Positions 17,937-28,026 of a stretch of 64,000 nt of DNA are shown here, in pieces. Numbering within the stretch: the first letter of the stretch is position 1; each line of letters opens with the position of its first letter. A model generated the notes under the pieces. That model made no database searches, was not told the origin of the DNA, and saw only the letters and a list, made by a program, of their open reading frames with translations. The DNA is taken from positions 434,001 to 498,000 of the forward strand of contig NZ_CP128846.1 in the NCBI RefSeq assembly GCF_030388665.1, written 5' to 3'. Position numbers and translations under genes: made by a program. Source of the stretch: Streptomyces flavofungini (GTDB lineage: Bacteria > Actinomycetota > Actinomycetes > Streptomycetales > Streptomycetaceae).

Positions 17937-20900
17937 TCATGAGTCGTCGTTGCTGTGGCTCAAGCTGTTGTACAGGTGAGGGTGATGAATCCTGAGGTGA
18001 TCAACGATCAGGGACGCCATCACCGCGGAGGAATCGACCGCCAGCCACCCGAAGAGGAGCGCGGACTGCTCCGGATCGAGCCGGGGCAGGTCCCGGTCGA
18101 GCAGCGCTCCCAGGACGAGCGTGAGACGCCGGGCGGCCGCCGTCGACAGGCTGAGGACCGGCACGGCCGCACCGATCCTGCGGTACAGGTCCATGACCTC
18201 CCGCGCTTCCAGCTCCGGGCCCCGCAGCCACAACCGCAGCAAGTCGTGCACGGCAGAGGTCGCGGGTCCCGTCCCGCCACCGCTGAACGTCGTCACCATG
18301 GGCCCCAGCGACTCGAACAGCGGCCGCAACGCCTGGAGCGCGACACCGTCGTTCGTCCCGGCCGAGACATCCATCTTGTGCCAGATCTCGTTCCAGTACG
18401 TGCGGTGCCAGACCGTGTGCCCCTCCTCCCAGGGGGCCCGGTAGAGCCAGTAGGCGTCCACCGGCTCCGGCGCCTGCAACTCACCCCGTTGGACGGCGAC
18501 TTCGAGATCCCGCTCGTGCCCCTGCCTGGTGCGCCGGACGCGGAGCGAGACCGCGAGGTCGGTCCACTCCGCCTCGTTGAGGGAGGAGCGCCACAGCAGC
18601 GCGTGCCGGTGCCAGGCGCTGCCCACGTCGCCCGCCGTCGGGAACAGCGCGCCGGCCGTCGTGCCGCCGGTCAGGAGCAGGGCGAGCACGACCAGGTTCG
18701 CGCTGTAGATCCCGTGCCGGGAGGCGACGCGGATGCGCCGCGGCAGATACGTCGCGTACGGCTGCTCGGAGCGCAGCTCGCGTTCTCCCATGGCCCGTAT
18801 GACCAGCCGCCCCAGCGCGGCCCGTTCCTCCTGCGGGATGCGGGCGACACGGGCACGGGCGAAGTGCAGCATCTGCCGGGAGAAGAGGGGCGCGTAGGAG
18901 AGGAGGGCGAACATCAAGTCGTCGTTGAGCGGTTCGCGGCCCGTCGAGAGGGCGGGGCGGTGGTCGAGGAGGCCGGACACGAGCCGTACAGCGAGGCGGA
19001 CCGCCAGGTACTCCCCGAACGTGGCGTGCAGGAACTCGTAGGTCGACAGGGTCCGGCCGTCCCTGATCGACTGCGCCCGCTGCACGAAGAAGAAGCGCCC
19101 GAAGGCCGCCTCGGCTTGCCCCAGGGGTGCGCGCAGCCCGGAGGGCCGTGTCGCGGCCCGCCCGATGAGCGCGTCCAGGTCCTCGTCCAGCTCGGCCGTC
19201 GACACCCACTGGCGCCGCCGGTTCAGGATCGCGAAGGCCACCAGGGAGAGCCGTTCCAGCTCCTCCTCGACCCGCTGCTCCACCTCGTGGCCGGAGATCC
19301 GGATGTCCTTGGTCACCTCGCGGCGGGCGAAGGAGCCGAGCAGCGCCTCGTAGAGGTCGGCCTCGTCCAGGGGGCGTTCGTCCTCGCCCCGCAGGTCGTT
19401 GCCCGCGGCCTGGTACAGGGCGAGCATGGTGAGGAGCAGTGGCTGTCCGGCGAGGGCGCGGTGCGGGGCGACGGCGTCCCAGGTGAGCGGTGGCAGCCGC
19501 ATGGCCTGGAAGTTCATGGCGTTGGTGAGGTTCCACTGCTCGATCCAGAGCTGGATCTGCTCCCGCTGGAAGGGTTCCAGACGCAGGGCGACGGTGCCCT
19601 GCGGATAGCGGGCCCGGTCGGCGACCGCGGTCCGGCTGGTGACCACGGCAAGGACCGGGCGCCCCTGCTCCGCCTCGCGCTCCTGGAACCGGGCCACCCG
19701 CACCAGGAAGTCGTTCTGGTGCACCCCGGTGGTCTGCAGGAGTTCGTCGAAGCCGTCGAGCAGGACGACCGGCACCGCCGCGCCCGCGGAGCGCACCAGG
19801 TCGGGCCAGGTGGTGCGCTCACCGGTGGCCTCGCGGATCGCCTGCTCGATCTGGTCCTGCACCTCGTCGTCCGCGCGCACGTCCCGCAGCGCGACCCGCA
19901 CCGGCAGGAACCCCGCCGCGGGCAGCCGGGCCGCGAGGATCCGCATCAGCACGGACTTGCCGGCGCCCGGCTGGCCGAGCACGAGCAGTGGCGCGGCCGT
20001 CAGGCCCTCCGACGTCAGGGCTCCGGCCAGGTACTCGGTCAGGTCCTGCCGGACCGGGGCGTGCGCCCACCACTCCTCGTCCGCCGGGCTGCCCTGTCCG
20101 TCCACGGCCCGCACCCGGAAGTCCGGGTCGAGGTAGGCCTGGGCCAGGGTCGGGACCAGGATGCCCTCGGGGGCCTCCTGGGCGTCGAGGATCCGCTGCT
20201 CCAGCGCGGACTGGTGCGCCCGGGAGAGGGCGCCGGCGACGTCCACGGGCCGCTGGCGCAGGGCAGCGCTCTCGGCGAGGGACCGCTCCAGGCCGACGAG
20301 CGCCCGGCGCAGTTCTGCGCGCGTGGCCTGGTGCTCCACCTGCCCCGACCAGAAGCCGAACTCGGGTGCTTCGAGGGCGAGGCGCGCGTACAGCTCCTCG
20401 TACTCCTGGACGGCGAGCCCCGGCACCGCGACACGCAGGGTGCGGGCCGCCGTGTCGCTCTCGGCGTCGTCGAGGCCCTCCCACACGGCGAGCCCCCGCA
20501 GGAAGTCCACCATCCGCATCGCCAGGTGCTCGTACCAGCCGCGGAGTTCACCGACGTGCTTCTCGTAGGGCAGGTGCGGAGCGGGGCGGGGCGCGTCGAC
20601 CTGCGCCGTGTCCTGCGTGAAGCCGTCGCCCGCGGGGATCCCGCCACCGGCCACCAGGAGCTGCTCACGCCGGGTCAGCGCCACCTCGTCCAAGGAGAAG
20701 GGCAGTTCGGCCTTCTCCAGGGCGTCGAAGAAGGCGAGCACGACGATCACGGTGTGGGCCGCCTCCAGGACGGCGGCGCGCTCCACCCGGCCGTCGGCGC
20801 GTCCGAGGCGCTCCCCCAGGCCGCGCCAGGCGTCGCGCCCCAGGCCGAGCACCCGCCCCCGGGCGTCGAACATGCCGAGGACGCCGCCGCTGAGGCCGCC

Positions 20901-21014
20901 GGTGGCCAGATTCAGCGCGCCGCCCAGCGCGCGGTCGAGCGCCGCCACAGCGGGCGGATCCCCGCCCAGGAGCGTCAGCGCGTCCCCGAACGACAGCAAC
21001 CTACGCGGCGTCAA
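17937..21014 (-). CDS. NACHT-domain STAND NTPase (bacterial NLR-like, candidate anti-phage protein)
   Basis: About 1025 residues. The N-terminal LLSFGDALTLLGGD and LDRALGGALNLATGG segments match the helical domains that precede NACHT modules in actinobacteria. The P-loop VLGQPGAGKS has Lys353, and VPVVLLDGFDELL has the Walker B Asp420. A NACHT-type helical region with FLHATFGEYLAVRL follows, then about 300 C-terminal residues, probably the sensor, with one hydrophobic stretch (NLVVLALLLTGG). The start is TTG 21014, chosen because GGGGGG lies 5 bases upstream and homology begins at once. TTG 21017 and an ATG at 21164 are alternatives. It stands alone, without neighbours on its strand. Confidence 0.85.
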   Translation of the reverse strand: MTPRRLLSFGDALTLLGGDPPAVAALDRALGGALNLATGGLSGGVLGMFDARGRVLGLGRDAWRGLGERLGRADGRVERAAVLEAAHTVIVVLAFFDALEKAELPFSLDEVALTRREQLLVAGGGIPAGDGFTQDTAQVDAPRPAPHLPYEKHVGELRGWYEHLAMRMVDFLRGLAVWEGLDDAESDTAARTLRVAVPGLAVQEYEELYARLALEAPEFGFWSGQVEHQATRAELRRALVGLERSLAESAALRQRPVDVAGALSRAHQSALEQRILDAQEAPEGILVPTLAQAYLDPDFRVRAVDGQGSPADEEWWAHAPVRQDLTEYLAGALTSEGLTAAPLLVLGQPGAGKSVLMRILAARLPAAGFLPVRVALRDVRADDEVQDQIEQAIREATGERTTWPDLVRSAGAAVPVVLLDGFDELLQTTGVHQNDFLVRVARFQEREAEQGRPVLAVVTSRTAVADRARYPQGTVALRLEPFQREQIQLWIEQWNLTNAMNFQAMRLPPLTWDAVAPHRALAGQPLLLTMLALYQAAGNDLRGEDERPLDEADLYEALLGSFARREVTKDIRISGHEVEQRVEEELERLSLVAFAILNRRRQWVSTAELDEDLDALIGRAATRPSGLRAPLGQAEAAFGRFFFVQRAQSIRDGRTLSTYEFLHATFGEYLAVRLAVRLVSGLLDHRPALSTGREPLNDDLMFALLSYAPLFSRQMLHFARARVARIPQEERAALGRLVIRAMGERELRSEQPYATYLPRRIRVASRHGIYSANLVVLALLLTGGTTAGALFPTAGDVGSAWHRHALLWRSSLNEAEWTDLAVSLRVRRTRQGHERDLEVAVQRGELQAPEPVDAYWLYRAPWEEGHTVWHRTYWNEIWHKMDVSAGTNDGVALQALRPLFESLGPMVTTFSGGGTGPATSAVHDLLRLWLRGPELEAREVMDLYRRIGAAVPVLSLSTAAARRLTLVLGALLDRDLPRLDPEQSALLFGWLAVDSSAVMASLIVDHLRIHHPHLYNSLSHSNDDS

Positions 21015-21213
21015 CAAGTCCCCCCGAGCGTGCGCTCCATGGTCTTCGGGATCAGCCTGACACGAATGGAGCACCCGGGACCCCGGTTCGCCGCGCATCG
21101 GCGGACGGTCCGCTCCAGCAGCGCGCATCGACGGAGCGAGCCCTCTTGTTGCCGGTCGGGGCATCTGCTTGACTCCGCCCGCCGGAGCGCCACCTCACGG
21201 GCGGAGGAGCCTG

Positions 21214-23751
21214 ATGGACATCACCCGCAGACGTCTGCTGTCCGCACTGTCGGCGGCGGGACTCCTGGCCGTGGTCCCGGCCGGCCCGGTGAGCGCGGCG
21301 GCCGCCGCCGAGGGCGCGGCCCGGCTGCGTGCCAACACCGTGGCGGTGTTCGCGGGGACGCCCGAGTCCAACGCCCGGCCGGAGACGGCCGCGAAGATCG
21401 CCGCCGTCGACAGGGCGGCGCGGACGAACCTGAAGGCGATGGACGACGCGGGCGCGGGCGAGTTGTTCGCCGGCCTGGCCCTCGGGACGGACGACGCGAA
21501 CCTCCACACGGCCTATCGGTGGCTGTACGAGATCGCCCTCGCCACCCGCGTCCACGGCGGCGGCCTGCACGGGGACGCGGCCGCGCGGCGTCGCGTCATC
21601 GAGGGCCTGGTGTGGCTCCACGAGCGGTACTACGGCGATCAGTCGAAGGGCTATTACGGCAACTGGTTCACCTGGGAGATCGGCATTTCCCAGCAGGTCA
21701 GCAAGACCCTGGTCCTGCTGTACGACGAGGTGCTCGCCCAGCGCCCGGACCTCGTGCGCACCTACGTCGCCTCCATGGACGCCTATCTGCGCAACGGCAA
21801 GGACGGCGACGTGAACCTCGACTCGCGCTTCCACACCGGCGCGAACCTCGCGGACATCACCACCAACCGCGTCCTGCAAGGGGCGCTCCTGGACGACACC
21901 GCCCGGATCCGCAAGGCCCTCACCGACCAGCTGACGGTGTTCGCCACCATCGACCCGTACCGCCTCGAGCACGGTGTCACGGACGGCTACTACGCCGACG
22001 GCTCCTTCATCCAGCACGCCTCCGTGGCGTACACCGGCTCCTACGGCAAGGGGCTGCTCGCCCGGGTCGTGCAGACGCTGAAGATCCTCGACGGCACGGG
22101 CTTCGCGCACGGCGAGGAGCTGGTGCCCGTCGTGCACGGGTGGGTGCGCAACGGCTTCGCGCCGCTGATCTTCGAGGGCTGGATGATGGAGATCGTCAAG
22201 GGGCGGGCGGTGTCGCGGACCGACTCCGGTTACACGGACGTCGCCGTCGTCGTCGAGGCCGTCGTCGACCTCTCCTCGCTCGCCGCCGGCGCCGTGTCCA
22301 CCGCCCTCAAGAGCTACGTGAAGCACATCCGCGAGACCTCCCGCGCCGCCCTCGACCCGGCCCGCTTCGTCTCCCCGGTCAGCGTCGTGCGGTACGCCGA
22401 CATCCTCGCCGACGCCTCCGTCCCGGCGGCCGACCTCAATCCCGCCGCGCGCAGCGTCGCCTTCAACGCGATGGACAAGACCGTGCACCGCAGACCGGGC
22501 TACGCCTTCGCCCTGTCCCGCAGCTCGGCGCGGATCAGCAAGTACGAGTACATGAACGGCGAGAACCTGATGCCGTGGTTCCAGGGCGAGGGCGCGCACT
22601 ACCTCTATCTGGCCGGGCAGGACCAGACCCGGGCGTACGGCGTGGACTACTTCACCACGGTGTCGCCGTACGCGCTCGCGGGCGTCACGGCACCGACGGA
22701 ACAGCGGCGCACAGTACCGGAGTTGTACGGCAAGCCCTACTACGACAACCCCGGGCACCCGCTGAAGTTCACCTCCTCGTCGGAGTCGCAGAACACGTAC
22801 GTGTACTTCCCGCGCGGCACCCACGCGCACTCCGGCGGCGCGGTGCTCGGGGCGTACGGCGCGGCCGGGATGGTGCAGTCGAGCGATGTCGCCTTCCGGG
22901 ACCGGGAGTTGCTGCCCGACGACTTCGTGGTCCACCGCAACGCGGCCGCCACCAAGTCGTGGTTCCTGCTCGACGACGAGATCGTGGTCCTCGCGGCGGG
23001 CGTCGGGGACCCGGCCGGGCGCGCCGTGACGACGACTGTCGACGCGCGGATCGCGGCGCCCGACGACGCGGTGTCCGTCACGGGGACGCGTGCCGACGGG
23101 CGGCCCTGGTCGGGGCCAGGCACGGCGGAGCTGCGCTGGCTGCGGTACGCCAACGCCACGCAGGGCACCGCCGTCGGTTATCTCTTCCTCGACGCGCCGC
23201 CGGTGCGGGTCGCCCTGGACCGGGTGACGCGCAGCCGTCGTGTCGTGCGCACCGCGAACCCGGACACGGCGGTGACCCGGCAGGTCCTCGGCGTGTCGGT
23301 GGACCAGGCGGCCGGGGCGCGCCCGATCGGCCTCGCCTACGCGCTGGTCCCGAACGCGGACGCGTCCCGGCTGCGGTCGTACGCGAAGCGGCCGCTGCGC
23401 GTCCTCGCCAACTCCGCGCGCGTACAGGCCGTGTCCCACCGGGGCCTCGGACTCACGGCCCTCAACACCTTCACGTCGGGCCGCCACGAGGTCGGTGCCC
23501 TGCGCGTCGAGGGCCCGTCGTCCCTCCTCGTCCGCCGCCCGCCGGACTCCGGCCTCACGTCGGTCGCCGTGTCCGACCCGACCATGGGCCGGGACACGGT
23601 CAGCGTGCTGCTGCGGGGGCGGCGGCTGCGGAAGGTGACGGCGGACGAGGGGGTCCGGGTGCAGGCGGTGCCCGGGGGTACCCGGATCGACGTCACCACG
23701 CGTCACGCGTACGGGCGGAGCTTCACGGTGACGTTGCGGGGGCCGCGCTGA
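21214..23751 (+). CDS. Polysaccharide lyase family 8 (hyaluronate/xanthan/chondroitin lyase type), Tat-exported
   Basis: 845 residues. The N-terminal DITRRRLLSALSAAGLL is a twin-arginine signal. The alpha/alpha toroid carries GNWFTWEIG, and Asn218, His268 and Tyr277 show exactly the spacing of the Asn/His/Tyr catalytic triad of pneumococcal hyaluronate lyase (50 and 9 residues apart). The MNGENLMPWFQGEGAHYLYL segment begins the beta-sandwich half. It cleaves uronic-acid polysaccharides by elimination outside the cell. Hyaluronan is the common substrate in Streptomyces, but xanthan cannot be excluded. GGAGGAG precedes ATG 21214. Confidence 0.93.
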   Translation: MDITRRRLLSALSAAGLLAVVPAGPVSAAAAAEGAARLRANTVAVFAGTPESNARPETAAKIAAVDRAARTNLKAMDDAGAGELFAGLALGTDDANLHTAYRWLYEIALATRVHGGGLHGDAAARRRVIEGLVWLHERYYGDQSKGYYGNWFTWEIGISQQVSKTLVLLYDEVLAQRPDLVRTYVASMDAYLRNGKDGDVNLDSRFHTGANLADITTNRVLQGALLDDTARIRKALTDQLTVFATIDPYRLEHGVTDGYYADGSFIQHASVAYTGSYGKGLLARVVQTLKILDGTGFAHGEELVPVVHGWVRNGFAPLIFEGWMMEIVKGRAVSRTDSGYTDVAVVVEAVVDLSSLAAGAVSTALKSYVKHIRETSRAALDPARFVSPVSVVRYADILADASVPAADLNPAARSVAFNAMDKTVHRRPGYAFALSRSSARISKYEYMNGENLMPWFQGEGAHYLYLAGQDQTRAYGVDYFTTVSPYALAGVTAPTEQRRTVPELYGKPYYDNPGHPLKFTSSSESQNTYVYFPRGTHAHSGGAVLGAYGAAGMVQSSDVAFRDRELLPDDFVVHRNAAATKSWFLLDDEIVVLAAGVGDPAGRAVTTTVDARIAAPDDAVSVTGTRADGRPWSGPGTAELRWLRYANATQGTAVGYLFLDAPPVRVALDRVTRSRRVVRTANPDTAVTRQVLGVSVDQAAGARPIGLAYALVPNADASRLRSYAKRPLRVLANSARVQAVSHRGLGLTALNTFTSGRHEVGALRVEGPSSLLVRRPPDSGLTSVAVSDPTMGRDTVSVLLRGRRLRKVTADEGVRVQAVPGGTRIDVTTRHAYGRSFTVTLRGPR

Positions 23752-23763
23752 CCCGGTCGCGCG

Positions 23764-24888
23764 TCAGGCGGCCACCGTGTCGTGGTGGATCGGTGTGTGC
23801 GCCCCGCGCAGGGGCGCCCCCGTCCCGCCCCGCCGTGCGGCGACGATCTCCGCCGCGATGGACAGCGCCGTCTCCTCCGGCGTGCGCGCGCCGAGGTCGA
23901 GGCCGATGGGCGAGTGCAGCAGGGCCAGCTCGCCCTCGGTGACGCCGGCCTCGCGCAGCCGGGCGTTGCGGTCCTCGTGGGTGCGCCGGGACCCCATGGC
24001 GCCGACGAAGGCGACCGGCATCCGCAGGGCGTGCACCAGCACCGGCACGTCGAACTTGGCGTCGTGCGTGAGCACGCACAGCACCGTGCGCGCGTCGGTC
24101 TCGGTGCGCTCCAGGTACCGGTGCGGCCAGTCGACGACGATCTCGTCGGCCTCGGGGAAGCGGCCGGGTGTGGCGAAGACGGCCCGGGCGTCGCACAAGG
24201 TCACGTGATACCCGAGGAACTTGCCCGCCCGCACCAGCGCCGCCGCGAAGTCCACCGCGCCGAACACGATCATGCGGGGCGGCGGCACGCTCGACTCGAC
24301 GAGCAGGGTGAGCCCGCCGGGGCAGTGCGCGCCGTCCTCGGACACCTCCACGGTGCCGGTCCGGCCCGCGTCGAGCAGGGCCCGGGCCTCGGCGGCGGCG
24401 GTGCGGTCCAGGCCCGTGGCGCCGCCGAACCCGCCCTCGTACGTGCCGTCGGGCCGCACCAGGAGCGAGCCGCCCCGCAGGTCGTCCGGGCCGCGGGCGA
24501 CCCGCACGAGCGCCGCGGTGCGCCCGTCGGCGGCCGCCGCGAGGGCGGCCGCGAGGACGGGGCGGTCCGGGGCGTCGACGCCGACCGGGGTGATGAGGAT
24601 GTCGATGACGCCGCCGCAGGTCAGGCCGACGGCGAAGGCGTCGTCGTCGCTGTACCCGAAGCGTTCCAGGACGCTGTGGCCGTCGTCGAGTGCCTGGGCG
24701 CACAGGTCGTAGACGGCTCCTTCGACGCAGCCGCCGGACACCGAGCCGATGACGGTGCCCTCGCGGTCGACGGCGAGGGCGGCCCCCGGCGGGCGGGGCG
24801 CGCTGCCGCCGACGGCAACGACGGTGGCCACGGCGAACTCGCGGCCCTCCGCGGTCCACCGGCGCAGCTCGTCGGCGATGTCAAGCAC
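23764..24888 (-). CDS. xdhC: XdhC/CoxI-family molybdenum cofactor chaperone
   Basis: 374 residues. GSVSGGCVEGAV near residue 50 is the XdhC N-terminal motif. A Rossmann-like C-terminal domain has FGAVDFAAAL and FVGAMGSRRTHEDR. Such proteins bind and sulfurate molybdenum cofactor and hand it to their partner oxidoreductase. The GTG start overlaps the end of the molybdopterin subunit gene by eight bases (GTGCTTGA), so it is the last gene of the four-gene operon. Confidence 0.9.
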   Translation of the reverse strand: MLDIADELRRWTAEGREFAVATVVAVGGSAPRPPGAALAVDREGTVIGSVSGGCVEGAVYDLCAQALDDGHSVLERFGYSDDDAFAVGLTCGGVIDILITPVGVDAPDRPVLAAALAAAADGRTAALVRVARGPDDLRGGSLLVRPDGTYEGGFGGATGLDRTAAAEARALLDAGRTGTVEVSEDGAHCPGGLTLLVESSVPPPRMIVFGAVDFAAALVRAGKFLGYHVTLCDARAVFATPGRFPEADEIVVDWPHRYLERTETDARTVLCVLTHDAKFDVPVLVHALRMPVAFVGAMGSRRTHEDRNARLREAGVTEGELALLHSPIGLDLGARTPEETALSIAAEIVAARRGGTGAPLRGAHTPIHHDTVAA

Positions 24889-27028
24889 GGGTCCCGCCCT
24901 CGGGCACGGCGCCCGCCCTCAGCACCCGGTCGGGGCGGATCGGCAGTTCGCGGTGGCGGACGCCGGTGGCGTGCCAGACCGCGTTGGCGATGGCGGCGGC
25001 CCCGCCGACGATGCCGATCTCACCGATGCCTTTGATGCCGACGGGGTCGCCGGGGGCGGGTTCGCCGATCCAGTCCGCCTCGATGACGGGGACGTCGGCG
25101 TTGGCGGCGAAGTGGTAGCCCGCGAGGTCGCCGTTGGCGAGGGCGCCCGAGGTGCGGTCCCTGATGGCCTCCTCGTGCAGCGCCATGGACAGGCCCCAGG
25201 TCATGCCGCCGACGAGCTGGCTGCGGGCGGTGAGGGGGTTGACGATGCGTCCGGCGGCGAAGATGCCGAGCATGCGGCGCACCCGCACCTCGCCGGTGCC
25301 GACGTCGACGGCGACCTCGGCGAACTGGGCGCCGTAGGAGTGCCGTTCGAGCTGGGACTGCGCGCCGATGGCCTCGGTGGTGTCGGAGCGCACCGTGATG
25401 CCCTCCGGCGGGATGTCCGCTCCGGGGGCGAGGCGTTCGCGCAGTTCGGTGATGGCGGCCAGGACGGCCCATGACCACGAGCGGGTCCCCATGGAGCCGC
25501 CGGACAGCCAGGCCTGGCCGAGGTCGCTGTCGCCGATCCGCACCCGGACCCGCTCGACCGGCACGTCGAGGGCGTCGGCGGCCACCTGGAGGAGCGCGGT
25601 GCGGGCGCCGGTGCCGACGTCGGCCGCGTTGACGCGCACGGTGAAGGTGTCGTCCGCCTCCGCGGTGACCGCGGCGGTCGAGGGGGCGGCACCGGCGGGG
25701 AAGGTGGCCCCGGCCGTGCCCGTGCCGATGAGCCAGCGGCCTTCGCGGCGCACGCCGGGGCGCGGGTCACGGTCGGCCCAGCCGAAGCGGCGGGCGCCCT
25801 CGTGGAAGCAGGCGAGCAGGTCGTTGTCCTCGAAGGGCAGGCCGGTGACAGGCCCGACGGTGGGTTCGTTGCGGGCACGCAGCTCGATCGGGTCGAGGCC
25901 GCACCTCTCGGCGAGCTCGTCGAGCGCGGACTCCAGGGCGAACGACCCGGGTGCCTCTCCCGGCGCGCGCATGAACGTCGGCGTGGGCACGTCGAGCGGC
26001 ACGACGTGGTTGGCGGTGCGGTGCGCGTCGGCGTCGTACAGGGCGCGGCCGAACGCGCTGCTCGCCTCGACGAACTCGGTCAGGGTCGAGGTGAGCGACA
26101 CCCCGTCGTGGTCGAAGGCGCGCAGCCGCCCCTCGGCGTCGGCGCCGAGCCTGACCCGCTGGCTCGTGGGGCTGCGGTAGCCGATGAGGGAGAACATCTG
26201 CCTGCGGGTCATGACGACGCGCACGGGGCGTCCGATGACGGTGGTCGCCATCACGGCGAGCACGTTGTGGGCGCGGGCCATGGCCTTGGAGCCGAAGCCG
26301 CCGCCGACGTGCTCGGAGCGCACGTGCACCGACGCCGGGTCGAGCTGGAACAGCGTGGCGATCTCGCCCGCCGTCGCGAACGTGCCCTGGCTGGAGTCGA
26401 CGATCTCCAGGCGGCCGTTGTCCCAGCGCGCCATCGCCGCGTGCGGCTCCATGGCGTTGTGGTGCTGTTCGGGAGTGCTGTAGCGCTCGTCGACGAGCAC
26501 GGCGGACGCGGCGAGCGCGGCGTCCAGGTCGCCCTTCTCCGTGACCGCGGGGCCGATGGCGGTCGCCTCCGGGGTGTAGCGCGCGGGGTGGTCGGCATGG
26601 AAGTCGACGTCGTGCGGCTCGGTGTCGTATTCGACGACCAGCGCCTCGGCGGCCTCCCTCGCCTGCTCGGAGGTCTCGGCGACGACGAACGCCACCGGCC
26701 AGCCGATGTGCGGCACCCGGTCGCGCTGGAGGATCTCGGCGACCGGGTCGGGCCCGAACTGTCCGACGAAGTTCTCCTGGAGCCGGGGCGCGTTGCCGTG
26801 GTGGAGGACGGCGAGCACGCCGGGCATCCGCAGGACGGATTCCTCGTCGACGGAGCGGACGCGGCCGCGGGCGACGGTGGACCCGACGATCCAGCCGTGG
26901 GCGAGTTCCGCGTAGGGCACCTCGCCCGAGTAGCGGGCCGCGCCGGTGACCTTGGCGAGTCCCTCGACGCGGGTGTGCGCGGCGCCGACGGCGCCCTTGC
27001 CCCGGGTCGTTCCGGTGGCGGTGGTCAT
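24881..27028 (-). CDS. Molybdopterin-binding subunit of aldehyde/xanthine-type oxidoreductase (PaoC/YagR-like)
   Basis: 715 residues. HVGGGFGSKAMARAHNVLA binds the cofactor. ADVGTGARTALLQVAADAL and GSMGTRSWSWAV are further cofactor loops. Glu670 in GIKGIGEIGIVGGAA is the family's catalytic glutamate. The large subunit accepts aldehydes or N-heterocycles and passes electrons to the Fe-S subunits. No Tat signal is present, so it is cytoplasmic. ATG 27028 overlaps the FAD-subunit stop (ATGA). Confidence 0.93.
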   Translation of the reverse strand: MTTATGTTRGKGAVGAAHTRVEGLAKVTGAARYSGEVPYAELAHGWIVGSTVARGRVRSVDEESVLRMPGVLAVLHHGNAPRLQENFVGQFGPDPVAEILQRDRVPHIGWPVAFVVAETSEQAREAAEALVVEYDTEPHDVDFHADHPARYTPEATAIGPAVTEKGDLDAALAASAVLVDERYSTPEQHHNAMEPHAAMARWDNGRLEIVDSSQGTFATAGEIATLFQLDPASVHVRSEHVGGGFGSKAMARAHNVLAVMATTVIGRPVRVVMTRRQMFSLIGYRSPTSQRVRLGADAEGRLRAFDHDGVSLTSTLTEFVEASSAFGRALYDADAHRTANHVVPLDVPTPTFMRAPGEAPGSFALESALDELAERCGLDPIELRARNEPTVGPVTGLPFEDNDLLACFHEGARRFGWADRDPRPGVRREGRWLIGTGTAGATFPAGAAPSTAAVTAEADDTFTVRVNAADVGTGARTALLQVAADALDVPVERVRVRIGDSDLGQAWLSGGSMGTRSWSWAVLAAITELRERLAPGADIPPEGITVRSDTTEAIGAQSQLERHSYGAQFAEVAVDVGTGEVRVRRMLGIFAAGRIVNPLTARSQLVGGMTWGLSMALHEEAIRDRTSGALANGDLAGYHFAANADVPVIEADWIGEPAPGDPVGIKGIGEIGIVGGAAAIANAVWHATGVRHRELPIRPDRVLRAGAVPEGGTRA

Positions 27029-28026
27029 CGTGCGGCCCCCTCGGTCGCTTCGGTCAGCTCGCTCAGCAGGGCCACGGTCAGGTTGCGCAGGAGCGGCACC
27101 TTGTAGCCGTTGTCGGACAGGGGCTCGGCGGCGGCCAGTTCGGCGTCCGCGGCGGCGGCGAAGGCGGTGGCCGTGGCCGGGCCTCCGGTGAGGGCCGCCT
27201 CGGCCGCCCGCGCCCGCCACGGCCGCGACGCGACCGCGCCGTAGGCGAGGCGCACCTCGCGTACGACGCCGTCCTCGACGTCGAGCGCGGCGGCGATCGA
27301 GCCGATGGCGAAGGCGTACGAGGCGCGCTCGCGGACCTTGCGGTAGCGGGAGTGGGCGGCGACGGGGGCGGGCGGCAGGGTGACGCCGGTGATCAGGGCG
27401 CCGGGCGGCAGCGCGGTCTCGCGGTGCGGGGTGTCGCCGACAGGCAGGTAGAAGTCCGCCAGGTGAGTCTCGCCGGGCCCGTCGGCGGTCTCGTACGAGA
27501 TGACCGCGTCGAAGGCCGCGAGTGCCACCGCCATGTCGGAGGGGTGGGTGGCGACGCAGTGCGCGGAGGCGCCGAGGATCGCGTGGTTGTGGTGCTCGCC
27601 GTCGTGCGCGGAGCAACCGCTGCCGGGCACGCGCTTGTTGCAGTGCCTGGCCGTGTCGGTGAAGTAGCCGCAGCGGGTGCGCTGGAGCAGGTTCCCGCCG
27701 ACGGTGGCCATGTTGCGCAGCTGCCCGGAGGCGCCCGCGAGGACGGCCTGGGTGAGCGCGGGGTAGCGGCGGCGGACCTCGGGGTGCGCGGCGAGGTCGC
27801 TGTTGGTGACGGTCGCGCCGACCCGCAGGCCGCCGTCGGCCGTCACCTCGATGCCGTCCAGGGGCAGTTCCCGTACGTCGACCAGGAGCGCGGGCCGTTC
27901 GACGCCGGACTTCATCAGGTCGACGAGGTTGGTGCCGCCGCCGAGGAAGCGGGCCTCGGGGTCGGCGCCGAGCAGGGCGACCGCTCCGGCGACGTCGTGG
28001 GCGCGCTGATATGCGAACTCCCTCAT
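27025..28026 (-). CDS. FAD-binding subunit with an extra Fe-S loop (PaoB/YagS-like)
   Basis: 333 residues of the CO-dehydrogenase flavoprotein type: FLGGGTNLVDLMKSG and ATVGGNLLQRTRCGYF bind FAD. A Cys-rich loop (RCGYF, HCNKRVPGSGC) matches the additional [4Fe-4S] site known from PaoB and absent from ordinary xanthine dehydrogenases. This supports a PaoABC-type aldehyde oxidoreductase. ATG 28026 overlaps the stop of the small subunit. Confidence 0.93.
   Translation of the reverse strand: MREFAYQRAHDVAGAVALLGADPEARFLGGGTNLVDLMKSGVERPALLVDVRELPLDGIEVTADGGLRVGATVTNSDLAAHPEVRRRYPALTQAVLAGASGQLRNMATVGGNLLQRTRCGYFTDTARHCNKRVPGSGCSAHDGEHHNHAILGASAHCVATHPSDMAVALAAFDAVISYETADGPGETHLADFYLPVGDTPHRETALPPGALITGVTLPPAPVAAHSRYRKVRERASYAFAIGSIAAALDVEDGVVREVRLAYGAVASRPWRARAAEAALTGGPATATAFAAAADAELAAAEPLSDNGYKVPLLRNLTVALLSELTEATEGAAR

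Noticed and set aside
17955..23942. A 1995-codon plus-strand open frame antisense to the NACHT gene
   Set aside because: Its translation is Gln/Arg/Gly/His-rich without domains. The antisense NACHT frame and the PL8 gene in another frame have clear motifs. Long antisense frames are expected at this GC content.
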